A stretch of DNA of 8,060 nt from assembly GCA_002314465.1 (NCBI GenBank), contig DCGA01000039.1:6963-15022 (forward strand), read 5' to 3'. Under the pieces are notes generated by a model. The model saw nothing but the letters and a program-made list of their open reading frames with translations, was not told where the DNA came from and did no database searches. Positions 1-6,477 of the stretch are shown piece by piece. Position 1 is the first letter of the stretch; each line of letters opens with the position of its first letter. Position numbers and translations under genes: made by a program. Source of the DNA: a bacterium UBA1790 (GTDB taxonomy: Bacteria; Bacteroidota; Bacteroidia; Bacteroidales; Muribaculaceae).

Positions 1-44
1 TGACCGCAGGGCGCTATGTTCTCTCAAAAAAGTATATAGTTTTT

Positions 45-84
45 ACGCTCGTTCCGAGCGTGCGGACGGCACAGAGTGACGTCC
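45..84. repeat. Pair of REP-like hairpins 3' of the RAYT gene
   Basis: Two inverted repeats lie side by side. The first (45-61) is a perfect 7-bp stem, ACGCTCG and CGAGCGT, around a 3-base TTC loop. The second (64-84) pairs GGACG with CGTCC and then, after one G/A mismatch, CAC with GTG around an AGA loop. Short GC-rich imperfect hairpins in tandem, immediately downstream of a REP-associated tyrosine transposase, are what REP or REP-doublet (BIME-like) elements look like, and they are the presumed DNA substrate of the adjacent enzyme. Only one pair is present in the window, so repetition in the genome is inferred. Bases 1-44 hold only an AT-rich imperfect palindrome (26-44) and no gene I can identify. 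Confidence 0.6.
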
Positions 85-102
85 TTACAAAGTGCCCGTG
101 AT

Positions 103-645
103 TCATTCTTCTTCACGTAAGCAATCCTGTTCCCATGAGTTCACGTTATTATTGATGTAGTTATTGATGTTTTCAAAATCATCTTTCCCTCTTACGATAT
201 GGTCATGATAGCGCCCTAACCATGCAAACGTAAACCCGCGTTTTCGACTTTCCCGGGTAATATATGATTTCATGTGGGAAATGATATGAGATAGCCATCC
301 TCTACATTGGATGCCTTTGTCATTTCGGCCAAATGTGTCGGTGTTGACAATCTCTTTTGTGCGCATTTCAAATGGTAGTTTGTTCTCGTCAATATAAATC
401 AACATGTGCAAGTGGTTAGGCATTACGATGTGATTGATAACTCTGCAATAAGGGTAGTATTTAGATAATGTCTTTATCGTGTTATCACATATATTTCCAA
501 TGGCAGAGTATTCCATTGTTCCGTTTATAATATGTCCGAAGTGATGCCTCCTGTTTTCTGTAACAATTGTCACAAAGTATAGCCCACCGGCATACTCATG
601 CCATGTGGCTCGTGGTGTTTTTCGGATATGTGTTTCTTCCGCCAT
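103..645 (-). CDS. REP-associated tyrosine transposase (RAYT, Y1_Tnp/HUH family)
   Basis: This is a 180-residue single-domain protein of the IS200/IS605-like Y1 transposase fold, in the domesticated RAYT branch. These enzymes cut and rejoin single-stranded DNA at REP hairpins through a 5'-phosphotyrosine link. The N-terminal strand contains YFVTIVTENR (residues 23-32). The metal-binding HUH motif is PNHLHML (H78 and H80). The likely catalytic tyrosine is Y128 in HMKSYITR. The C-terminal RAYT signature is seen as AWLGRYHDHIVR (141-152) followed by YINNNVNSW (163-171). The length is normal and all key residues are present, so it is probably active. Composition is lower in GC than the neighbours: bases 421-480 are 19/60 GC by hand count, against 40/60 for 1981-2040 in the next gene. 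It starts 18 bases after the preceding stop, and REP-like hairpins follow its own stop. No TnpB or IS ends are present, so it is not a complete insertion sequence. Confidence 0.9.
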   Translation of the reverse strand: MAEETHIRKTPRATWHEYAGGLYFVTIVTENRRHHFGHIINGTMEYSAIGNICDNTIKTLSKYYPYCRVINHIVMPNHLHMLIYIDENKLPFEMRTKEIVNTDTFGRNDKGIQCRGWLSHIISHMKSYITRESRKRGFTFAWLGRYHDHIVRGKDDFENINNYINNNVNSWEQDCLREEE

Positions 646-663
646 ATTACATCCACCTGTCTC

Positions 664-3123
664 TTATCTAATAATTACTTTTCTGTGGCTTTGAGAAGTT
701 GAAGTACTCAAGGTGACGATGTAGATGCCGGGGGCGGCGTCAAGGGTGGGGAGGGTTACCTCGTTAGTACCTTGTAGCAGTCGTAGTGTCTTGCTCAACA
801 TCAGCGTTCCGGTGGATGACCATAGGTTAACGGTCGCTTGTTGCTCGTTAGGCGAATTGTAACATACCGTGATGCACCCGTTGCCTACGGTAACTGCCAA
901 CTCGTTATTATGCACACGCACATTCTCTATGCCCGACGGTTCGGTTGTGGGCGGATAATAGGCATTAAAGTTGCGCACTGGCAGTACCTTGCCGGTGCCC
1001 GCAACAGTGTTGAGGCCGAATTTTACTGCCAGCAATGTGAGCGGATAGCGTTCAACGCCAAATGGCACGCTGTCTTCGATGAATCGTGTCACGAAGTTAT
1101 AGTCGGTGGTGCTGGGAGCGTCTACCTGCACATTGAATGCCGTTCCTTGGTTATCGCGCATCATGAATGTCATGTTCTTGACGAGCGTATCAGGGTCGCA
1201 CAACTGGATGCCCAACGAGTCGGGCAGACTGTACAGACGCTTGTTGAGCGTGAGTTTGATGTAGGGGGCGCGCGACGATGTTTTGTCGAAGCAAAGTGCC
1301 GAGCCATCGCTCCAATCATCGGGGCGGACTGCTGGGTTGAGTGTGATATTTGTGGCGCCCGACTTTGCCACCTCAAAGCGGCTGATGTCGGTCATGTCGT
1401 CTATCTGGATTACCTCGGGAGCAATCTCCACGGTAGCCTCGATATCAAGCGAGATGCCGGCGTGCTCGCCATGGAGTTCGGCCACACCATTGCTGTGGCC
1501 CACGATGCAACCGTCTTCAACGGTAGCAACAAGGGCATCGCTCGATGTCCACGCAAATGCGGTGGGGTCAAGTGCAAACTTGCCTGCCACCGATTCTCCG
1601 TAAATCTGTACCAATGGCCGTCGCACTGCATCAACCAAGTATTTATCGTAAACCGAATAGATGGTATCGGCTGGTTGCAGTGTTACCGGCAATTCGGCCG
1701 TAAGCCCGTCTTTTGTTGCGATTATTTTTCCCTCTACGGCTGTGGCGCCCGAGTGGAACACCGCCTCGTCGTCGACATAACCCAGTGTCGTGGGTTCACA
1801 GGTGAACTCACATCCTTTGAGGTCTTTGTCGAGGATTTCGTCGTATTGGTTATAACTGAGCACGCGCAGCGGCGTAAGTGAGATTACAGTTGGCCCTATC
1901 TCCTCTTTGCTGAATGCAAGGTGGTGCACCTGGTTGTCGGTGGGGGCAAGCGACACTGCCAGCAACGCATCCTTCACGGGGCGCACGGCACCGCGTCCGG
2001 GCACGTTGAGCATGGTCGCATCCATGCAGATGGTTGCCGAACCGCCGCTGTCAAAGTTCACGATATCCCATGCCCCTCGCAGGGTGAGCCAACTTGCCAA
2101 CTCCACGCAGTCGATAGCCTGGCTTTCGGTCGACATTTCATTGATGACAACATATAGTTTGGTCTTGTCCTTTGAGATGCCTGCCAGCACATGTGCCGAT
2201 TTCTCGTATTCGCGTCCGCCCTCAAAGTCGTTGTATTCGCCGTTGTGGAACTGCCCGTCGTGCACCAGACTGGGATATCCGTGGAATGCGTTGAGGATAT
2301 TGGCTGGGGCAGTGCGTCCCCATGCATTGCTCAGGAATCGCTGCGTGAGGGTAATCTCATCGCCGGCCTTGACGTGGCCTTCCCATTGCGGACGCTTACT
2401 GCCACGCAAGTATATCACATCGTTGTCAGGCGAAGTCTGAAGTGGATTCTCCGATACCTCAAGCACCTTGCATCTTATGTCATTGCCGTTAACCACCCAC
2501 TCGTCAAGGGCCTTGACGCTGATGTAAAGACCCTCGTCGCTCAGTGTGCGCGAGTTGAGGCTGTTAAAGTACACACAGTCGCCCTCGGTTCCCCATGCGC
2601 TGCTGTTGAAGAAGTCTATTACTACTGTAGTGCCGTCGGGAGCGGTTAGGTGGTTGTCCATATCGGCGGGGTAGAACACCTCGGCCTTTTTGTCCTTGGT
2701 TATTCCCAGCATAGAGCGTCCCCACGGAGTGCGTGTCATCTGCCCGTTAGAGATATTGTTGCCTATGTTCATGCCGCCGTCATAACTGAAGAAGTCGTGG
2801 TTGAATGCAAGTTTCACATGGTGTCCCTCACTCGAACATTCGTTGTAGAATGTGGGCAGATCCCAGCGGGCAACATCGGGCACACTGTTGCGGCTTTCCA
2901 CTTGCTCCACTTTATTGTAAGGATTGCTCAGGTCAATCTCGGCAAGCCAAATGATGAGCGGTTTCTCGCGATACAATACTTTCTGGTAATGGATGCCCGG
3001 TCCCACCATGTAGGACTCGGCAATCTCGGCTTTGCCCCATTCGGGTTCCTTGATTTCGTCCACAGCATGAGCTGCCATCGCTGTGATGGCCACTGCAAGA
3101 ATAAGGAAGGTTAGTCGTTTCAT
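664..3123 (-). CDS. Secreted phosphodiester glycosidase family (NAGPA-like) protein with T9SS sorting domain
   Basis: This is an 819-residue multidomain exported protein. A Sec signal peptide (about 1-20, ending AAHA before VDE) is followed by a NAGPA/DUF2233-type catalytic region (about 45-395). Its hallmarks are LAFNHDFFSYDGG (105-117), the repeated small-residue loop at 120-140, HVLAGISKDKTKLYVVI (311-327), VELASWL (340-346), the glycine-rich NFDSGGSAT (356-364) and RPVKDALLAV (381-390). Family relatives remove sugars from phosphodiester-linked glycans; the substrate here cannot be read from sequence. Residues about 410-565 look like bacterial Ig-like beta domains (WTSSDALVATV... pattern), and 570-725 like an unassigned beta-rich, possibly carbohydrate-binding module. 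The last 85-90 residues are a type A Por/T9SS sorting tail (NLWSSTGTLML, APGIYIVTL, ending KVIIR), implying export to the surface or outside the cell. The family's usual DGGGS appears as DSGGS. It is probably the last gene of the aroB operon, 43 bases after aroB. Confidence 0.82.
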   Translation of the reverse strand: MKRLTFLILAVAITAMAAHAVDEIKEPEWGKAEIAESYMVGPGIHYQKVLYREKPLIIWLAEIDLSNPYNKVEQVESRNSVPDVARWDLPTFYNECSSEGHHVKLAFNHDFFSYDGGMNIGNNISNGQMTRTPWGRSMLGITKDKKAEVFYPADMDNHLTAPDGTTVVIDFFNSSAWGTEGDCVYFNSLNSRTLSDEGLYISVKALDEWVVNGNDIRCKVLEVSENPLQTSPDNDVIYLRGSKRPQWEGHVKAGDEITLTQRFLSNAWGRTAPANILNAFHGYPSLVHDGQFHNGEYNDFEGGREYEKSAHVLAGISKDKTKLYVVINEMSTESQAIDCVELASWLTLRGAWDIVNFDSGGSATICMDATMLNVPGRGAVRPVKDALLAVSLAPTDNQVHHLAFSKEEIGPTVISLTPLRVLSYNQYDEILDKDLKGCEFTCEPTTLGYVDDEAVFHSGATAVEGKIIATKDGLTAELPVTLQPADTIYSVYDKYLVDAVRRPLVQIYGESVAGKFALDPTAFAWTSSDALVATVEDGCIVGHSNGVAELHGEHAGISLDIEATVEIAPEVIQIDDMTDISRFEVAKSGATNITLNPAVRPDDWSDGSALCFDKTSSRAPYIKLTLNKRLYSLPDSLGIQLCDPDTLVKNMTFMMRDNQGTAFNVQVDAPSTTDYNFVTRFIEDSVPFGVERYPLTLLAVKFGLNTVAGTGKVLPVRNFNAYYPPTTEPSGIENVRVHNNELAVTVGNGCITVCYNSPNEQQATVNLWSSTGTLMLSKTLRLLQGTNEVTLPTLDAAPGIYIVTLSTSTSQSHRKVIIR

Positions 3124-3166
3124 ATCGCGGTAGTTTTATAGGTTAATGTCAAGGTCGGAATTGGGG

Positions 3167-4216
3167 TTAAATACCCATGAGGTCGCGGTAGATGTCGAGG
3201 GCTGCTTTCATGTCGTCGTCGCTAATTGTTACTCCGGTTTCTACGTCGCCGCACGCCCGCATCAGGCTGCAATTGATTTCTCCGCTCACGCTCTTCTTGT
3301 CGTGGTGCATATAGTCGAGCAGCGTGGGATAATCATCGCAGGTTATGTAGAATGCCCCGTAGTTGTTGCGCACATAGGTTGCCAGTGCCTGCAGGTCGCT
3401 GCTCGCCATCTTCATCTTGACGTGGGAGAGCACCGTTTCGGCAACGAGGCCCCATGCCACGGCATATCCGTGCGGAATGGGTTTGTCCTGATGCAGTGCG
3501 TGGCTTTCAAATGCATGTCCCACTGTGTGCCCCAGGTTGAGTGCGCGACGCAGTCCTTTCTCGTGCGGGTCTTGTTCCACAATGCGTTGCTTCACCTTTA
3601 CCGATGTCTCGAGCAGTGAGAGCAACGTGTCAAGGCTTGCATGGGCAATGTCGAAGTCGAGCAGTCGGTCAAACTCGCTCTTGCTCTCAAGCATGCCGTG
3701 CTTTATCATCTCGGCATAGCCCGACTTGAGTTCGGTTGCCGGCAGTGTAGCAAAGAAACAGGTGGAGATAATAACTGCCGATGCCTCCTGGAATACGCCC
3801 AACTCATTCTTCAGACCGTTGAAGTTGATGCCCGTCTTGCCTCCTACGGCTGCATCAACAGCGCTGAGCAGGGTAGTGGGGCAGTTAACGAAGTCGATGC
3901 CGCGCTTGAAGGTAGCCGCCGCCATTCCGCCCAGGTCGGTCACAACGCCGCCGCCCAGGTTGATGAGCAGTGAGTGGCGTGTGGCACCGTTGTTATCGAG
4001 TTCGCTCCACACATGGGTGAGTGTCTCGAGGTTCTTGTGGGTGTCGCCGGCGGGAATAGTGATAACGTGGGCATCGGCCAATGCGCTCTGCACTTGTGGC
4101 AGCACGAGCCTGGCGGTGTTCTCGTCAACGAGCACAAAGGTGCGGTTGTAATGCTTTCCGGCAGTGACCGTGGCCAGTGCCTGGGCTACATCGTTGGTGA
4201 AGATGAGTTGTTGCAT
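3167..4216 (-). CDS. aroB: 3-dehydroquinate synthase
   Basis: This cytosolic enzyme uses NAD+ and a divalent metal to convert DAHP to 3-dehydroquinate, the second step of the shikimate pathway to aromatic amino acids. At 349 residues it is full length. The signatures are clear: the nucleotide-binding loop LGGGVVTDLGGMAAATFKRG (87-106), CPTTLLSAVDAAVGGKTGIN (112-131), GYAEMIKHG (166-174), EQDPHEKGLRRALNLGHTVG (214-233), HGYAVAWG (249-256) and DKKSVSGEI (306-314). The expected metal ligands are E169, a histidine of GHTVGH (H230 or H234) and H249, by analogy with characterised AroB proteins. HGYAVAWG replaces the HGEAVAIG of many proteobacterial enzymes, which I believe is normal in Bacteroidota. 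No other aro genes lie in the window; the HAD gene is 20 bases upstream and the secreted glycosidase 43 bases downstream, so it is probably transcribed within a mixed operon. The ATG is preceded by an A-rich stretch without a Shine-Dalgarno site. Confidence 0.97.
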   Translation of the reverse strand: MQQLIFTNDVAQALATVTAGKHYNRTFVLVDENTARLVLPQVQSALADAHVITIPAGDTHKNLETLTHVWSELDNNGATRHSLLINLGGGVVTDLGGMAAATFKRGIDFVNCPTTLLSAVDAAVGGKTGINFNGLKNELGVFQEASAVIISTCFFATLPATELKSGYAEMIKHGMLESKSEFDRLLDFDIAHASLDTLLSLLETSVKVKQRIVEQDPHEKGLRRALNLGHTVGHAFESHALHQDKPIPHGYAVAWGLVAETVLSHVKMKMASSDLQALATYVRNNYGAFYITCDDYPTLLDYMHHDKKSVSGEINCSLMRACGDVETGVTISDDDMKAALDIYRDLMGI

Positions 4217-4236
4217 CTTGGTTGAGGTGTTATATG

Positions 4237-4968
4237 TTATAACTCAGGATTGTCGAGTATTGCGGGGAGCGCTGCGAGTAGTTCTTCCATGCTGGGGTAA
4301 ACGATGTCGGCCCCGGCCTTGTAGAGGTCTTTCTCGCTTAGCGGTCCGGTGTTGATGCCTATTGTGAAGCATCCAGCCGCATGGGCTGCCTGTTCACCGA
4401 GGGGTGCATTCTCAAGCACGATGCACTCGCAGGGTTTAACGCCGGCATGGGCAATGCCCTTGAGGTAGGGCTCGGGATTGGGTTTGCCGTGCTTCACGTC
4501 GTGTCCGGTAACGCGTCGCTCGCCGAAGATGCCGGGGTAGTCCTGTTCAATGCGCTCGAGTAGAGATACCTGCTGCGACCCTGTTACCAGCACGCTGTGT
4601 ATGCCGCGTTCCTTGAGGGCATTGAGTACTTCAAGGGTGTTGGGAATCATGGGTACCTCGCCCAGTTCGCGGAAGTAGCGCCCCTTTACGCCGTAGAGTG
4701 CCAGCGCCTCGTCGTCGGTAAGGACCTTGCCTGCACCGCTTTTGAACTTGGTCTTGATAACCTCGGTGCCCACCATTCCTTCAAGCATGTAAAACTCGTC
4801 GCGGCTGCACTTTATGCCGTTCTTGGTCATCAGTTTCACCCATGCCCTGGAGTGATTCTTCATCGAGTCATAGAGTACTCCGTCGCAGTCGACGAGGGCT
4901 GCCTTCACGGTGAATGCCTTTACTCCGGCATATTTCATATAGTTGATTATCGCATTCTTTTCGGTCAT
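4237..4968 (-). CDS. HAD-family hydrolase (beta-phosphoglucomutase/phosphatase-like, subfamily IA)
   Basis: This is a 243-residue cytosolic HAD superfamily enzyme that probably acts on a small phosphorylated metabolite; the substrate is unknown. Motif I is VDCDGVLYDS, with D27 as nucleophile and D29 as general acid/base. A helical cap (about 36-105) follows, placing it in class IA near beta-phosphoglucomutase and sugar-phosphate phosphatases. Motif II is LVTGSQ (T129), the motif III lysine is K162 in GKPNPEPY, and motif IV is VLENAPLGEQAAHAAG, where E186-N187 stands in place of the common ED or DD pair. I believe this variant recurs in Bacteroidota relatives, so it need not mean loss of activity. 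The chosen ATG gives about 20 residues before the core; an internal M11 would also keep the whole domain. It sits 12 bases after the lipoprotein gene and 20 before aroB, so probably in the same operon. A link to shikimate metabolism is only positional. Confidence 0.85.
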   Translation of the reverse strand: MTEKNAIINYMKYAGVKAFTVKAALVDCDGVLYDSMKNHSRAWVKLMTKNGIKCSRDEFYMLEGMVGTEVIKTKFKSGAGKVLTDDEALALYGVKGRYFRELGEVPMIPNTLEVLNALKERGIHSVLVTGSQQVSLLERIEQDYPGIFGERRVTGHDVKHGKPNPEPYLKGIAHAGVKPCECIVLENAPLGEQAAHAAGCFTIGINTGPLSEKDLYKAGADIVYPSMEELLAALPAILDNPEL

Positions 4969-4980
4969 TGTGTATGTTTT

Positions 4981-5730
4981 TTATCGTGTTGTAATGTGGA
5001 AACATCCGCGCTTGCGCTCATATATGGCGTAGCATCGGCCCTGCTCTCGCTTGTCGTAGACAATCTCGGCAAGGATATTCTTGAGGTCCTCGAGCGAAAC
5101 GATGTAACTCGAGTCTCGGCAGTCAAAGTTGGTCCAACTGATGTCGAATGTTGTGCCGTAAAGATGGCACGAACTGTCGGTGGCGGCGCGGTTGCGTCTT
5201 TTCAGGCGCGACACGCTGTAACTGGTACGCATTAGGCTGGTCACCTTTATGCGATACTCCTTGCCGCCGCGCGCCTTGATGGTGTCGCGGAAGGCTCGGC
5301 CTATGTCGTGCAGCAAGCGGGCGGCACGGGGAATGAGGTAGGGCATGGAGTAGGAGAGGTCGGCCACGAGGTAGTCGTCGCATGTGGTGATTTTAACTAC
5401 ATTGTGACGGGTATCGTAGGCACCTGTGATTCCATGCAGCGGCTCAAATCCCACGGCACGGGCTGCTGTGAGTTGCAGGTCGTTGGTATCGCGGAATATG
5501 GTTGCCAGGTATCCCGGGGGAACATGGACCGGAAGGCTGTGGACGGTGCTGTCTACGGGACCGCTCACAATCTCGGTCTCCTTATCAGGGATGAGGACGC
5601 TTATATAGGCGGTGTCGCGCTCATATTCACTGTCGCCCTCGGCATTTGACCCCGAGCATGCGCCTACAGAGACCGTGACAATAAGTCCGCAAGCAATGGC
5701 AAGTAATATGTGATGCAGGCTTCCTTTCAT
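4981..5730 (-). CDS. Putative lipoprotein with M15-type zinc peptidase signature (DUF5715-like)
   Basis: This 249-residue lipoprotein has an N-terminal hydrophobic segment ending in VGAC, so C25 is the likely lipidated residue. After a linker, residues about 125-249 carry the residue order of D,D-carboxypeptidase/M15 peptidases: R168 in SLMRTSYSV, the SxHxxGxxxD pattern in SCHLYGTTFDI (H189 and D196 as zinc ligands), E238 as possible catalytic base, and H245 in GCFHITTR as the third ligand. On that basis I infer a periplasmic or outer-membrane zinc peptidase acting on peptidoglycan stem peptides or a similar substrate. The overall sequence is divergent, and I think it belongs to the Bacteroidota family catalogued as DUF5715, from memory and not by search. 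The start codon overlaps the upstream stop by one base (TGATG), which suggests translational coupling to the nitroreductase-like gene. The HAD gene follows 12 bases later. Confidence 0.7.
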   Translation of the reverse strand: MKGSLHHILLAIACGLIVTVSVGACSGSNAEGDSEYERDTAYISVLIPDKETEIVSGPVDSTVHSLPVHVPPGYLATIFRDTNDLQLTAARAVGFEPLHGITGAYDTRHNVVKITTCDDYLVADLSYSMPYLIPRAARLLHDIGRAFRDTIKARGGKEYRIKVTSLMRTSYSVSRLKRRNRAATDSSCHLYGTTFDISWTNFDCRDSSYIVSLEDLKNILAEIVYDKREQGRCYAIYERKRGCFHITTR

Positions 5731-6329
5731 CAGTGACCTACGGTTTGGACGAGTAATATTCGTTCGTTTTCGCTCAGTTTGAGAATCTTGGGCAGTGCCT
5801 CGCGGTCAAACATGCCGCGTACTACAGTCTTGAGGCCTACCGAAGCGCAATAAAGATACACATTCTGCGATGCGGCACCCACGGTGTAGCCCTGGAATTC
5901 AACATTCTTCTGCTTCTCGGTATCCACTACAAACACGATGTTGAGCGGAGTCTTCTGCGCAAATTCCTGCTTGCCGGCGTTCTCGCGGAAGTCGCCCTTG
6001 GCAATCGTTGTGAGAGTGTTGCTCTCTGGATTGAACCTACTCACCTCGGTGGCTGTGATAAGGTATATCGATAGTTCCTGGCGGTTCATCGCTGTACCCA
6101 CGGTGTGCTTGCCGTCGTGGGTCAGGCCCCATGCTGCCCAGCACAGGTTGCTGATGTCTTGCTTGGTAATGGGCTGGGAGTAGTCATAGTTGCGGCTTGA
6201 CTGACGCAAGGACATGGCCTCCATTATGGGCATTCCTCCAGTGGTTTGAGGTGCGGGCAGAACCTCGGCTGTGGCGCTCATGGCGCACACGCTGACGATT
6301 GCCGCGAGTAAGCATTTGTTGAGTTTCAT
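5730..6329 (-). CDS. Exported nitroreductase-family protein (SagB/ThcOx-like)
   Basis: This is a 199-residue FMN-dependent nitroreductase-fold protein of the SagB-like type. Core features are the N-terminal arginine-rich phosphate-binding segment LRQSSRNYDYSQPI (41-54), LCWAAWGLT (62-70), TAMNRQELSIYLI (79-91, the counterpart of the PSAGA...Y stretch of SagB proteins), NIVFVVD (130-136) and GAASQNVYLYCASVGLKTVV (151-170), which ends in the RG that usually closes the flavin site. The first 21 residues form a convincing Sec signal peptide (MKLNKCLLAAIV... ending SATA before EVLP), so it should act outside the cytoplasm. I see no ApbE-type flavinylation motif. No cyclodehydratase, precursor peptide or transporter lies nearby, so a role in azole-peptide synthesis is unlikely. 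It is the first gene after the TAAATTTG promoter element, and its stop codon overlaps the next start. The reaction and electron donor are unknown. Confidence 0.83.
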   Translation of the reverse strand: MKLNKCLLAAIVSVCAMSATAEVLPAPQTTGGMPIMEAMSLRQSSRNYDYSQPITKQDISNLCWAAWGLTHDGKHTVGTAMNRQELSIYLITATEVSRFNPESNTLTTIAKGDFRENAGKQEFAQKTPLNIVFVVDTEKQKNVEFQGYTVGAASQNVYLYCASVGLKTVVRGMFDREALPKILKLSENERILLVQTVGH

Positions 6330-6361
6330 GTTTTTATAAATTTAGTATGTACTTTAAACCA

Positions 6362-6369
6362 CAAATTTA
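6362..6369 (-). promoter_or_regulatory. Putative Bacteroidota promoter -7 element for the nitroreductase-aroB operon
   Basis: Read on the minus strand, this is TAAATTTG, an exact match to the Bacteroidota sigma-ABfr -7 consensus TAnnTTTG. It lies 32 bases upstream of the nitroreductase ATG, which would give a leader of about 25 bases. The surrounding intergenic sequence (6330-6420) is markedly AT-rich. No good -33 TTTG is found at the expected distance; the best nearby matches are partial. No operator or riboswitch is visible. Confidence 0.5.
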
Positions 6370-6421
6370 CAAAAAATCCCTCACAATACCATGCCTATGT
6401 ACAAAATAATTTAAAACAATA

Positions 6422-6454
6422 GCGGTGCAACCCCTATTGCAGAGGTTGCACCGC
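6422..6454 (-). terminator. Intrinsic-type terminator of the L,D-transpeptidase operon
   Basis: A perfect 11-bp inverted repeat (GCGGTGCAACC and GGTTGCACCGC) encloses an 11-base loop. On the minus strand the stem is followed by a T-rich run (ATTGTTTTAAATTATTTT), as expected for factor-independent termination of the transcript ending at 6478. The stem starts 23 bases after that stop codon. On the plus strand the following sequence is less T-rich, so I assign it to the minus strand. It separates the envelope operon from the promoter at 6362-6369. Confidence 0.8.
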
Positions 6455-6477
6455 CAGTATAGAATACTTTGGTTGTT

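Noticed and set aside
26..44. AT-rich palindrome (AAAAA...TTTTT) as a terminator of the RAYT transcript
   Set aside because: The T run starts about 13 bases after the GC stem at 45-61 and the palindrome itself is weak A/T pairing with a central mismatch; termination here is possible but not supported well enough to list.
103..645. A complete IS200/IS605 insertion sequence
   Set aside because: There is no TnpB/IscB gene and no left/right end pair; the C-terminal WLGRYHDHIVR...YINNN pattern fits the RAYT branch.
838..1881. A 347-codon open frame on the plus strand, opposite the glycosidase gene
   Set aside because: It is antisense to a well-supported gene; its translation is rich in Cys, His, Val and Arg with no recognisable domain or signal, as expected for a shadow frame in GC-rich coding DNA. 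The same holds for the other plus-strand frames (for example 4597-5235, 2191-2649 and 3146-3619).
3124..3166. Promoter for the glycosidase gene in the aroB gap (TTGACA and TATAAA on the minus strand)
   Set aside because: The two boxes are only 6 bases apart and no TAnnTTTG is present, so neither the Proteobacterial nor the Bacteroidota promoter pattern is met.
5730..6329. SagB-like gene as part of an azole-modified peptide biosynthetic cluster
   Set aside because: No cyclodehydratase, precursor peptide, protease or exporter is nearby, and the protein has a signal peptide, unlike cluster SagB enzymes.
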